In this document: positions 7,261 through 14,811 of the stretch, in pieces
Layout: every line of letters begins with the position of its first letter
Numbering within the stretch: the first letter of the stretch is position 1
Assembly (NCBI GenBank): GCA_035651595.1
Contig: DASRFJ010000060.1
Span: 1-15,761, forward strand
Direction: 5' to 3'
DNA: 15,761 bases
Source of the DNA: JAFARZ01 sp035651595
GTDB lineage: Bacteria > Actinomycetota > Actinomycetes > Streptosporangiales > Streptosporangiaceae
The notes under the pieces: model-generated
What the model saw: the letters and a program-made list of their open reading frames with translations, nothing else
The model's database searches: none
What the model was told of the DNA's origin: nothing
Program-made: the position numbers and the translations under genes

Positions 7261-8004
7261 ATGCTGACGGCACTAGCGCGGGCCCAGGCGACCGCCTACC
7301 CGGCGGGCGAGTATGTCGGCCAGGAGAGCTTCATGCGGGCCGCCGAGATCCGGATGCTGGCGCACCAGGCCCGGGTCGGCCCCGGCGTCTCGGTGCTGGA
7401 CCTGTGCTGCGGGGTGGCCGGGCCCGGCCGGATGATCACTGCGGAGTCGGGATGCCGCTACCTGGGCGTCGATCGCTCGGCCCGCGCGCTGGCGACCGCA
7501 CGGCAGCTGGCCGGGGATCTTCCCTGCCGCTTCGAGCGGGCGCACCTCCCGCCGCTGCCCGGGGGCCGCTTCGAGGTGGTGCTCCTGCTGGAGACGATGC
7601 TGGCCTTCCGCGACAAGGATGGGTTGCTAGGTGAGGTGGCGCGCGTGCTGGAGCCGGGCGGGCGGTTCGCTTTCACGGTCGAGGAAGGCGAGCCGCTCAC
7701 CGAGCAGGAGCGGGCGCGGATGCCCGCCGCCGATACGGTCTGGCCCATCGAGCTGGCGGACTTGACGGGTCTGCTGCGCGACGCGGGACTGACCGTGATC
7801 TGGCGGCAGGAGTGCAGCTCCGCCCACCACGCGATAGCGACGGCGCTGCTTGGCTGCTACCGAGCCGGGTCACCGCAGATCGCCAGCCAGATCGGCACGC
7901 GAGCCGTCGCCGAGCTGATCACGGCCCACCAGCTGTGGAGCGACTGGCTCGGCAGCGGGCGGGTGCGCAAGTTCGCGATCGTCGCCGAGAAACAATGTCG
8001 CTGA
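7261..8004 (+). CDS. Class I SAM-dependent methyltransferase
   Basis: A 247-residue methyltransferase with motif I VLDLCCGVAGPG (45-56), an acidic residue ending strand 2 in YLGVDRS (67-73), and a post-motif region LEPGGRFAFTVEEGEP, as in small-molecule methyltransferases. ATG at 7261 is preferred, with a weak AGAG before it. A TTG at 7243 in frame would add six residues. It is followed after six bases by a second methyltransferase gene, so the two form an operon. The pair of cysteines in motif I is unusual but does not touch the glycine-rich core. The acceptor is unknown; the neighbourhood of pterin and glycosyl enzymes suggests a small metabolite rather than a macromolecule. Confidence 0.88.
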   Translation: MLTALARAQATAYPAGEYVGQESFMRAAEIRMLAHQARVGPGVSVLDLCCGVAGPGRMITAESGCRYLGVDRSARALATARQLAGDLPCRFERAHLPPLPGGRFEVVLLLETMLAFRDKDGLLGEVARVLEPGGRFAFTVEEGEPLTEQERARMPAADTVWPIELADLTGLLRDAGLTVIWRQECSSAHHAIATALLGCYRAGSPQIASQIGTRAVAELITAHQLWSDWLGSGRVRKFAIVAEKQCR

Positions 8005-8010
8005 GCAGCA

Positions 8011-8928
8011 ATGACGAGCCCCGATGAAGCGCCGATGACCGCCGGCTTCGCCCGCTACCTGGCCGCGAAGACCACCGTGGATGACCGGGCGCTCAACCGG
8101 CATGTGCTGGCCGAGTTGCGCCGCCTCGTGCCCGCCGGCCCGCCGCGGGTGCTGGAGGTAGGCGCCGGCCTGGGAACGATGGTGGCCCGCCTGATGGACT
8201 GGGGCGCGGTCAGCGCCGGCGAGTACATCCTGCTGGACGCGGACCGGCAGCTGCTGGATTGTTCGCGCCGGTGGCTGGGCGATTGGGCCGCCTCGCGCGG
8301 GCTGCACAGCGATCCGCTGCCGGACGGGCTGCGGGTGGGCGATCTGCGGGTGCGCCTGGTGCACGCCGAGCTCGGCAGCTACCTGGCGGCGGCCGGTCAC
8401 GAGGCGCTGGCCGACGTGCTGATCGCCAACGCCGTCCTGGACCTGGTGGACGTGCCTGCCGTCCTGCCCGGATTGTTGCGATTGCTGGTCCCCGGCGGCG
8501 TCTACTGGTTCACGATCAACTACGACGGAGACAGCATCTTCGTGCCCGGCCATCCCCGCGACGACCAGGTCATGCGGGCTTACCACCGCGACATGGATGA
8601 GCGCGTTCGCCATGGCGGTCCGGCCGGGGACAGCCGGACCGGCCGCCGCCTGTTCCACCGTCTGCGGGCCGCGGGGGCGCCCGCGCTGGCGGCGGGGTCG
8701 TCGGACTGGGTCGTCAGCGCCGGCCCGGACGGGAGCTACCCGGGGGATGAGGCCTACTTCGTGCGCAGCATCCTCAGCACGATCGAGAACGCGCTGCGTG
8801 GTCGCCACGATCGGGTCGAACCGGCCGACCTGGCCGACTGGCTGGCCGTGCGCGATCGCCAGCTCGCCACCGGTGAGCTGGTCTACATCGCCCACCAGCT
8901 TGATTTCGTGGGCCGCGCGCCCGGCTAG
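8011..8928 (+). CDS. Class I SAM-dependent methyltransferase-like protein
   Basis: A 305-residue protein with motif I PRVLEVGAGLGTM (45-57), strand-2 acid in YILLDADRQ and the motif-IV-like ADVLIANAVLDLVD, a non-canonical version of the usual catalytic-side strand. It has a large insert after the GGVYWFTINYDGDSIF strand (about residues 165-250) and a helical C-terminus, which make it longer than typical methyltransferases of this class. The start at 8011 lies six bases after the preceding stop, with GAG as a weak ribosome-binding site; ATG 8035 is an alternative. It shares an operon with the 7261 gene. The insert may form an acceptor-binding lid. Function beyond SAM binding is inferred. Confidence 0.83.
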   Translation: MTSPDEAPMTAGFARYLAAKTTVDDRALNRHVLAELRRLVPAGPPRVLEVGAGLGTMVARLMDWGAVSAGEYILLDADRQLLDCSRRWLGDWAASRGLHSDPLPDGLRVGDLRVRLVHAELGSYLAAAGHEALADVLIANAVLDLVDVPAVLPGLLRLLVPGGVYWFTINYDGDSIFVPGHPRDDQVMRAYHRDMDERVRHGGPAGDSRTGRRLFHRLRAAGAPALAAGSSDWVVSAGPDGSYPGDEAYFVRSILSTIENALRGRHDRVEPADLADWLAVRDRQLATGELVYIAHQLDFVGRAPG

Positions 8929-8931
8929 CGT

Positions 8932-8977
8932 CCCCGCCACCGCGGGGTCAGCCGCGGGGTCCGCGGGGTCAGCCGCG
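8932..8977. repeat. Short GC-rich tandem repeat at a convergent gene junction
   Basis: The 17 bases at 8940-8956 (CCGCGGGGTCAGCCGCG) are repeated exactly at 8961-8977. Between them CCGCGGGGT occurs once more, so the unit CCGCGGGGT(CAG) runs three times. The first unit can pair with CCCCGC just upstream (8932-8937 with GCGGGG 8942-8947). The block spans the 40-bp gap between two convergent stops and enters the last codons of the flippase-like gene. It may end transcription or be a slippage product. Confidence 0.55.
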
Positions 8978-10060
8978 AGCGGCCGCCATCGGCCGCGGCG
9001 CCGGATCTGTTCCAGTCGGTTCGCCCGGGCGGCCAGGGCCGCGACGGCGGCGGACGGCATCCCGTACTAGCAGGCCCGCGCCAGGAGAAACCGCGGCAAG
9101 CATGAGCACCGCGTAGAGAATGGCGGCCTTGACCCCGTTGGCCGCGCCGAGCCCGGCCGCGGCGAAGGCCCAGGCGGCGGCGCCCTCCCGTGGTCCCCAC
9201 CCGCCGATGCTCAGCGGGATCGCCACCGCCGTCTGGACCACCATCAGCAGCGCGATCAGTTCGCCCAGCGGTGCGGTGCAGCCGGCCACCCGGACCGCGA
9301 TGACGAACGTGGCCGTATGCCCGGCGACGACCAGCACCGAGGCCAGCGTGAGGCGCGGCCACACGCCCGCGGCGAGCAGGCCGCGACGTCGGCCACGGGT
9401 GCCGGCGCGGGGCGGGGCCTCTTGACCTCCTAGGTCGACCGCGAGGGCCCGGATGGCCCGGGTCAGCCGCGACCGGCCGCGGCGATCGGCGCCGCGCGCG
9501 ACCAGCGCGGCGCATCCGGCTACGCAAACGACACCCGCCAGCACGTACGGCAGCACGGGCCGAACCGGCGAGGGCAAGGTCAGCAGCACGACGGCGGTCA
9601 CGATGGCCTGGATGACCTGGCCCCACAGCCGTTCCCACGCGACCGCGCGCACCCCCCGCGCGACGTCTCCAGCGCGCCGGCCGTGGGTGACCGCCCGGTG
9701 CACGTCACCGAGAACCCCGCCGGGGAGCACAGAGTTGAGGAACAGGGATCGGTAGTAGGCCCCGACCGCGCCCGGCAGGCCGATATCGACGCCGAGTGCC
9801 CGGGCGACGACCCGCCACCGCCAGGCCGAACACACCGTGGTCAGGACGGTGAGCGTGGCGGCGGCCACGACCGCCTGCCAGGTGACCGCGCGCAACCCGT
9901 CCTCGAACGGCGCCGCGCCCACATGCCGTCCGAGAAACCATAGTACGGTGACGCCGACGGCAAGACGCAGCAACGGCGCGCCGAAGCGACGGACCGCCGG
10001 AGCTGAGTGCAAGAACGCCACACCTGTTACACGGATCCGCCGGACGAATAGTTCAACCAT
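8969..10060 (-). CDS. LPG-synthase-TM family membrane protein (flippase-like)
   Basis: A 363-residue polytopic protein of the lysylphosphatidylglycerol-synthase transmembrane family. Hallmarks are YYRSLFLNSVLPGGVLGD (102-119) and the late motif IPLSIGGWGPREGA (281-294), with about seven or eight membrane segments. Family members in MprF are the flippase half; stand-alone actinobacterial ones are thought to move lipid-linked molecules. The C-terminal catalytic half of MprF is absent, as usual for this short class. The start is uncertain: ATG at 10060 gives normal length, but it would put coding sequence inside an inverted repeat shared with the divergent gene, and GTG at 10021 (350 residues) is also possible. 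The open frame continues upstream to 11374, antisense to the fusion gene, and that part is not coding. It may translocate the product made by its divergent neighbour. Confidence 0.85.
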   Translation of the reverse strand: MVELFVRRIRVTGVAFLHSAPAVRRFGAPLLRLAVGVTVLWFLGRHVGAAPFEDGLRAVTWQAVVAAATLTVLTTVCSAWRWRVVARALGVDIGLPGAVGAYYRSLFLNSVLPGGVLGDVHRAVTHGRRAGDVARGVRAVAWERLWGQVIQAIVTAVVLLTLPSPVRPVLPYVLAGVVCVAGCAALVARGADRRGRSRLTRAIRALAVDLGGQEAPPRAGTRGRRRGLLAAGVWPRLTLASVLVVAGHTATFVIAVRVAGCTAPLGELIALLMVVQTAVAIPLSIGGWGPREGAAAWAFAAAGLGAANGVKAAILYAVLMLAAVSPGAGLLVRDAVRRRRGPGRPGEPTGTDPAPRPMAAARG

Positions 10061-10133
10061 CCGGCGGCAGCATAGCGGGCACGCGGCGAAATCGCGGTGA
10101 ACCAGCGTGTCCGCGGATCCGTAGTCACAGGTG
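10021..10133. promoter_or_regulatory. Inverted repeat flanking the divergent promoter region
   Basis: The 25 bases at 10109-10133 and the reverse complement of 10021-10045 are about 90 percent alike, allowing one gap each. Both read GTCCG, then GCGGATCCGT, three variable bases, then ACAGGTG, pointing outward toward the two divergent genes. The arms are separated by 63 bp. Matching elements facing each gene suggest two copies of one promoter or operator giving coordinated control. The left arm overlaps the annotated start region of the flippase-like gene. Confidence 0.5.
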
Positions 10134-10171
10134 AGGGATGACAGCAAGATCGCTACGGAGACGGAGACGCG

Positions 10172-12559
10172 GTGCGTACTGTTCAGCCTGCGGACGAAAC
10201 CGCGCTGCCTACCACCACGCTCCCGGACAAGGGCGCGCCGCTGCCGACGATCCGGCTCGCGGCGATCCTGGGGACACTTGCCACCGCCGTCCTGCTCGGC
10301 GTCGTGGCCGCGACCGCTGGTCTCGGCGTCGTCGGCTGGGTCATCGGGCTGGCCGTCGGCGCGGCGGCGACCGCGCTGCTGGTCACCGCCCGCATGCGCA
10401 GCGACCGGCCGGCGATACTCCCGGCGGACTGGGTCACGCTGGCCCGTACGCTGCTGATCGCCGTGGTCGCGGGCCTCGTTGCCGACTCGTTCAGCCGGCC
10501 GGTGTCGATCACGGCGCTGGTTACGTTGTCCAGCGTCGCGCTGGCCCTGGACGCGGTGGACGGGCAGGTGGCGCGCCGGACCGGCACCGTCACCCCGCTT
10601 GGCGGCCGCATCGACGGCGAGGTCGACGCCTTCCTCATCCTGCTGCTCAGCATCGCCGTGTCCCAGGACTACGGCAGCTGGGTGCTGGCCATCGGTGCCG
10701 CCCGCTACGCGCTGCTGCTCGCCGGCTGGCTGATCGGCTGGCTTGCGGCGCCGTTGCCGCCCCGGTACTGGCGCAAGGTCGTGGCCGCGGTCCAGGGCAT
10801 CGTGCTCACCGTCGCCGTATCCGGAGAGGTCGACAGCCGCACCGGAATGATCGCGGTCGTTGTCGCATTGCTGCTGCTGGCCGAGTCGTTCGGCCGCGAC
10901 GTGATCTGGCTGTACCGGACCGGCGCCAGCCCCCCCACCCGCCGGGCGCTGCGGCTGACCAGCACCGCACTTTCGGCCGTGCTCGTGCTGGGCGTTCTGG
11001 TCGTGCCCGACCGTATGTACCAGGTGACACCCGCCAGCTTCATCCGCATCCCGGTGGAAGGGCTGGCCTTGGTCGCTGTCGCGCTGGTGCTGCCGGCCTG
11101 GCCGCGACGGATCGTGGCCGCGGTCGCCGGTCTCCTGTTCGGCCTGATCGCTCTCCTCAAGATCATCAACATGGCGTTCTACGCGGAGGTCGACCGGGCG
11201 TTCAACCCGGTGCTCGACTGGGGTGATATCTCCCCGGCCATCAGCGTGGTACGCGCCACAATCGGCACCGCGGAAACAGACATAGCGATCGTCGTGGTCT
11301 GGCTCGGTCTCGTCCTGGTCGTCGGCGCGATCATCGCCGCGACGATCCACATCACCACCGTGGCCGCCCGGCATCGCCGCGCCGCGGTTCGCCCGCTCGC
11401 CGCCGTCACCGCGGTCTGGGCGCTGTGCGCGGGCCTGTCACTGCAACTCGTCCCGGGATTCCCGGTCGCCTCGACCAGCGCCGCGGGGATGGTCGTCACC
11501 CAGGTCCGCGACACCCAGCAAGCGGTCCGCGACCAGCGCAGTTTCGAGCAGGCCCTCCGCGGCTCCGACCCTGAAGCCAGCATCCCCGGTTCGGACCTGC
11601 TCACCGGATTGCGCGGCAAGGATGTCATCATCGTCTTCGTCGAAAGCTACGGGCAGGTCGCCATACAGGGCACGAGCTTCTCCGCTGGCGTCGACGCCGC
11701 CCTGCGCCAGAGCACCGCCTCGCTGGCCGGCGCGGGCTGGTCCACGCAGAGTGCCTGGATCACCTCCCCGACGTTCGGCGGGATCAGCTGGCTCGCCCAC
11801 TCCACCCTGCAGTCGGGGCTGTGGGTCGACAGCGAAGGGCGGTATGACGAGCTCACCAGCAGCCAGCGGTTCACCCTCAGCGACGCCTTCGACAAGGCCG
11901 GCTGGCGCACCGTCAGAGACGACCCTGAAGACAACCTGCCCTGGCCCACCGGTTACACCTTTTATCACTACGACCGGCTCTACAACAGGCTCGACGTCGG
12001 CTACCGCGGCCCCAGGTTCAGCTACGCCTCGATGCCCGACCAGTACACCATGGCCGAGTTCCAGCGGAACGAGCTCACCCCTGGTCACAAGCCCGTGATG
12101 GCCCAGATCAACCTGGTCTCTTCGCACACGCCCTGGGCCCCGTTGCCGGTCATGGTGCCCTGGAACAAGGTCGGTAACGGCTCGATATTCGACCCGATGC
12201 CCGCGCGCGGCGAGAGCGGGCTCTCCGTCTTGGGCAACGTCGGCAAGAAGCGCCAGGCGTTCGGCAAGTCGATCCAGTACGAGGTGCAGGTCCTCACCTC
12301 GTGGGTCACCGAGCTCAACGACCCGAACCTCGTGCTCCTCGTGCTCGGCGACGAGCAGCCCGGTACCTCTGTCAGCGGCAATGCGGCCAGCCACAATGTG
12401 CCGATCTCGATCGTCGCCCACGACCCGTCGGTGTTCCGGCAGATTGCCTCCTGGCGCTGGCAGGACGGCCTGCTGCCCAGCTCTTCCGCCCCGGTTGAGC
12501 CAATGGACGCCTTCCGCAACCAGTTCCTCAACGCCTTCAGCACACCCTCGCCCCGGTGA
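10172..12559 (+). CDS. CDP-alcohol phosphatidyltransferase fused to an LtaS/alkaline-phosphatase-like domain
   Basis: A 795-residue membrane protein with two catalytic modules. Residues about 80-245 form a CDP-alcohol phosphatidyltransferase with the complete signature D127-x2-D130-G131-x2-A134-R135-x8-G144-x3-D148-x3-D152, which binds metal and CDP and moves a phospho-group from a CDP-alcohol to another alcohol. Further membrane helices follow (about 265-430). The extracytoplasmic part (about 480-795) resembles alkaline-phosphatase-superfamily phosphotransferases such as LtaS: DVIIVFVESYG (484-494), SPTFGGISWLAH (532-543) with Ser539 a likely nucleophile, SSHTPW (650-655), and GDEQP (726-730) where LtaS-like enzymes have Asp-His. 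The start is GTG at 10172, with GGAG five bases before it. It is divergent from the flippase-like gene. Probably transfers a phospho-linked group to a lipid or envelope acceptor; substrates are unknown. Confidence 0.88.
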   Translation: MRTVQPADETALPTTTLPDKGAPLPTIRLAAILGTLATAVLLGVVAATAGLGVVGWVIGLAVGAAATALLVTARMRSDRPAILPADWVTLARTLLIAVVAGLVADSFSRPVSITALVTLSSVALALDAVDGQVARRTGTVTPLGGRIDGEVDAFLILLLSIAVSQDYGSWVLAIGAARYALLLAGWLIGWLAAPLPPRYWRKVVAAVQGIVLTVAVSGEVDSRTGMIAVVVALLLLAESFGRDVIWLYRTGASPPTRRALRLTSTALSAVLVLGVLVVPDRMYQVTPASFIRIPVEGLALVAVALVLPAWPRRIVAAVAGLLFGLIALLKIINMAFYAEVDRAFNPVLDWGDISPAISVVRATIGTAETDIAIVVVWLGLVLVVGAIIAATIHITTVAARHRRAAVRPLAAVTAVWALCAGLSLQLVPGFPVASTSAAGMVVTQVRDTQQAVRDQRSFEQALRGSDPEASIPGSDLLTGLRGKDVIIVFVESYGQVAIQGTSFSAGVDAALRQSTASLAGAGWSTQSAWITSPTFGGISWLAHSTLQSGLWVDSEGRYDELTSSQRFTLSDAFDKAGWRTVRDDPEDNLPWPTGYTFYHYDRLYNRLDVGYRGPRFSYASMPDQYTMAEFQRNELTPGHKPVMAQINLVSSHTPWAPLPVMVPWNKVGNGSIFDPMPARGESGLSVLGNVGKKRQAFGKSIQYEVQVLTSWVTELNDPNLVLLVLGDEQPGTSVSGNAASHNVPISIVAHDPSVFRQIASWRWQDGLLPSSSAPVEPMDAFRNQFLNAFSTPSPR

Positions 12560-12560
12560 G

Positions 12561-13229
12561 TCAGGGCAGGTGACCGGTGTCGTTGACGCAATGCACGGCG
12601 GCGAACCCGCGGTCGTACCACTGGATCTCGTTGATGCAGGCGGAGCCGAGGTACAGCCGGTAAAGGGTGCGAAGCGGAACGCCGAGGGCCCGGCACAGCA
12701 GGATCTTTATCGGCGTGACGTGACTGACCACCAGGACGGTCTTGCCGCCGTGGTCCCGCAGCAGCCGGTCGCAGGCCTGGTTTACCCGGTGTGCGGTGTC
12801 GGCGAAGCTCTCTCCGCCCGGCGGTGCCTGTTCGGGGTCGCGCCGCCAGGCCGCCGCGGCCTCGGGCCATCGCTGCTGGATTTCCGCCAGCGTGAAGCCA
12901 TCCCAGTCGCCGAAGTCGGTCTCCCGGAGATCGTCATCGACGACCGAGGTCAGGCCCAGTTCCGCGGCCGCGATGACGGCGGTGTCGACAGCGCGCCGCA
13001 ATGGCGAGCTGACCACGGCATCGACCGGGGCACCGGTGGCCAGGCGGGAGGCGGCGGCCCGGGCCTGCCGGATTCCGCTGTCGCTGAGCGGGAGGTCGCG
13101 CCGCCCGCTGAAGCGGTGCTCGGGGGAGAGCCGGGTATCGCCGTGCCTCAGCAAGATGGTGGTGGTGGGATCTGCCGTCGGATCGTCCCAGCCCAGTGTC
13201 ATATGCCTGTCCAGTGTCGACTGTCCCAT
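12561..13229 (-). CDS. Histidine phosphatase (phosphoglycerate-mutase-like)
   Basis: A 222-residue branch-1 histidine phosphatase. The catalytic LLRHGDT has phospho-acceptor His29. Also present are SSPLRRAVDT with Arg78, the acid donor in LRETDFGDWDG (Glu103) and the second histidine in VVSHVTPIK (His170). Such enzymes dephosphorylate small metabolites (alpha-ribazole phosphate, sugar or nucleotide phosphates); here a phosphorylated intermediate of the surrounding pathway is the natural guess. The start is uncertain: ATG 13229 lies in a palindrome without a ribosome-binding site, whereas ATG 13202 (213 residues) follows GGACAGG. Last gene of the minus-strand operon with the pterin enzyme and the dehydrogenase. 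Its stop lies one base from the stop of the convergent fusion gene. Confidence 0.9.
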   Translation of the reverse strand: MGQSTLDRHMTLGWDDPTADPTTTILLRHGDTRLSPEHRFSGRRDLPLSDSGIRQARAAASRLATGAPVDAVVSSPLRRAVDTAVIAAAELGLTSVVDDDLRETDFGDWDGFTLAEIQQRWPEAAAAWRRDPEQAPPGGESFADTAHRVNQACDRLLRDHGGKTVLVVSHVTPIKILLCRALGVPLRTLYRLYLGSACINEIQWYDRGFAAVHCVNDTGHLP

Positions 13230-13235
13230 GACAGT
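13220..13235. promoter_or_regulatory. Small palindrome at the phosphatase 5' end
   Basis: ACTGTC (13220-13225) and GACAGT (13230-13235) form a 6-bp inverted repeat with four bases between, centred on the first candidate ATG of the phosphatase. It lies in the 56-bp gap after the pterin-enzyme stop. It could be an operator, or an RNA hairpin that hides the upstream ATG and favours the start at 13202. Confidence 0.25.
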
Positions 13236-13285
13236 AAAACGAACATGTCAGCAGACCGGTTCAGCCGGGGTGACCAGGCAGAGCG

Positions 13286-13663
13286 TCAGCATCGTGCGTG
13301 GTATCCGCCAAACGCGACGGGGTTCTCCCACACCCGCACCGCCAGCGTCTCCCCGCCCGCGGCAGCGACGACGGGCGAGAGGCTGTCATGCACCCAGCGG
13401 GCGAACACCTCGACGGTGACCGCCTCGGCCTCGGCTGGCCGTATCTCCTCCAGGTTACGGCCGTCGACACGATTGGTCAGTTCGGTCAGCGCCGCTTCCA
13501 GCACATCCAGGTCACAGACCATGCCACGGTCGTCGAGCTGCTCGCGGTCCACCACGATCTCGATCCGGTAATCATGATCATGCAGTTGCCCCTCTGGCCC
13601 GGGCAGTCCCGGCATGATGTGGAAGGCACGTACGCTTCTGCTCAACCCGACCTCACAGGTCAC
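13286..13663 (-). CDS. PTPS/QueD-like 6-pyruvoyl-tetrahydropterin synthase family protein
   Basis: A 125-residue T-fold enzyme. Zinc ligands His15 (AFHIM) and His28/His30 (HDHDY) are present, as are the family GMVxD (47-51) and TVE (83-85) segments and the pterin-anchoring Glu113 in VRVWENP. PTPS-family enzymes act on dihydroneopterin triphosphate or related pterins. Two deviations stand out. The catalytic Cys of CxxxHGH is replaced by Glu24 (ExxxHDH), as in PTPS-III-type enzymes. The LDH catalytic Asp-His pair reads VDG (66-68), so the His is missing. The start is GTG at 13663, preceded by GAGGGGGG and overlapping the dehydrogenase stop by 11 bases; a TTG at 13687 in frame is less likely. 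Reaction uncertain: an altered pterin side-chain reaction is the best guess. Confidence 0.85.
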   Translation of the reverse strand: MTCEVGLSRSVRAFHIMPGLPGPEGQLHDHDYRIEIVVDREQLDDRGMVCDLDVLEAALTELTNRVDGRNLEEIRPAEAEAVTVEVFARWVHDSLSPVVAAAGGETLAVRVWENPVAFGGYHARC

Positions 13664-14633
13664 CGGGACCCCCCTCGTTATAGTCAAGAACGGCGTGCAT
13701 CAATCCGGGTATCCCCTGGTCCACGGCTCGGAACGCCTCGGTTGCGTGACCGAAGGGAAAGACGTGAGTGCACAGCTGTGCCAACGGTAGCCCGGACAGC
13801 AACTCGACGGTCTCCCGGCGGCGCCGAGACCGGGTCCAGGTGCCAGACAGCCGGGCCGGCACCGTGGAAACCTGAGTGCTGCGGATGATCAGACGCCGCC
13901 GGTGAAAGGCGCCGCCGAGCGGCAGCACCACGGGCTTGGTGCCGAACCACGACGCGATCAGCAGGGTTCCCTCGTGGGCCAGCACGTTCAGCGCCATCGC
14001 CGGCGCATCCGGGTTACCGCTGGCGTCGATGACCAGCGGAACCTCTTCTTTCGCCAGCTCCTCCGGCGGTGCGGTGGTGGCGCCCAGGCTGTCGGCCACG
14101 GCGCGGCGCCACGCCTGCGGCTCGGCGATCAGCGGCCGCCATCCGGCGCGCTGCAACAGCAGCCCGGTAAGCAGCCCGAGCACGCCGGCCCCGAGCACGA
14201 TGACGCGGTCGCGATATCCGGTTCCCGCGTCGAGCGTCACCTGCAACGCGGTTTCGACCAGCGGCAACAAGGTCGCGGACGCGGGGTCGACGGGCGGCAG
14301 CGGAATCAGTTCGTCGGCCGGCGCCGCGAACACGTCCTGGTGCGGATGGAACGCGAACACCAGCTGGCCGGACTCCGCTACTTCACCGACACACGCATAC
14401 CCGTAGGCGAACGGATAGGAGAAGGTTCCGCCAAGCGCGTCGATCGTGTCGTCCAGCGCCAGGTCGGCAGGGACCTCGCCGCGGTACACCAGCCGTTCGG
14501 TACCACCGCTGATGCCAGAGCGCACGGTGCGGACGAGGACCTCACCGGCCGCGGGCCGCGGTGCGGGCAGGTCCCTTATCTCCACACAGCGCGGCGCGGT
14601 ATGAAATAGCGCGCGAGCAGGCACGCAGCTCAT
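13653..14633 (-). CDS. Zinc-less MDR-superfamily dehydrogenase
   Basis: A 326-residue medium-chain dehydrogenase/reductase. The GroES-like N-terminal half has SGISGGTE (39-46), where zinc alcohol dehydrogenases carry SGICGTD, and YGYACVG (77-83) where they carry GHExxG. The catalytic zinc ligands Cys and His-Glu are therefore absent, as in BchC-like and related MDR proteins. The Rossmann half has the cofactor motif GAGVLG (148-153) in VIVLGAGVLGLL and an acidic residue in PLIAEPQ, suggesting NAD(H). It likely oxidises or reduces a hydroxyl or keto group of a pathway intermediate. It leads the operon with the PTPS-like gene, whose start it overlaps. ATG at 14633 is used, with a weak GGCGGGT before it. 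Confidence 0.85.
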   Translation of the reverse strand: MSCVPARALFHTAPRCVEIRDLPAPRPAAGEVLVRTVRSGISGGTERLVYRGEVPADLALDDTIDALGGTFSYPFAYGYACVGEVAESGQLVFAFHPHQDVFAAPADELIPLPPVDPASATLLPLVETALQVTLDAGTGYRDRVIVLGAGVLGLLTGLLLQRAGWRPLIAEPQAWRRAVADSLGATTAPPEELAKEEVPLVIDASGNPDAPAMALNVLAHEGTLLIASWFGTKPVVLPLGGAFHRRRLIIRSTQVSTVPARLSGTWTRSRRRRETVELLSGLPLAQLCTHVFPFGHATEAFRAVDQGIPGLMHAVLDYNEGGPGDL

Positions 14634-14762
14634 TTACCCGCCATTTATCCGCACAAAACGGTGGGTACTCATGCGGCGTCGCAACCCCGGAGGTGCTCGG
14701 TCACCGGCCGGACGGCACGATGACAGGGCGACCGGGTGATGTCCGAGGAGGCGAGCTAAGCC

Positions 14763-14801
14763 GTGCCGAAGCCGTCAGCGCGTGGGCACGGCGACCTCTG
14801 A
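14763..14801 (+). CDS. Possible 12-residue leader ORF
   Basis: GAGGAGG (14745-14751), the best ribosome-binding site between the dehydrogenase and the ATP-grasp gene, is followed 11 bases later by GTG, opening a 12-codon frame (MPKPSARGHGDL) that stops at TGA 14799-14801, ten bases before the ATG at 14812. It could couple translation to the larger gene, which has no ribosome-binding site of its own. The spacing is long and the frame may be chance. Confidence 0.2.
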   Translation: MPKPSARGHGDL

Positions 14802-14811
14802 TGGCGCCGTT

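Noticed and set aside
10061..11374. N-terminal extension of the flippase-like frame
   Set aside because: It is antisense to the CDP-alcohol transferase signature, is Asp/Gln/Arg-rich and has no membrane segments; the family fold only begins after about 10060.
12557..12563. Terminator between the convergent fusion and phosphatase genes
   Set aside because: The two stops are one base apart, so there is no intergenic room for a terminator; any stop signal would lie inside coding sequence, and none was evident.
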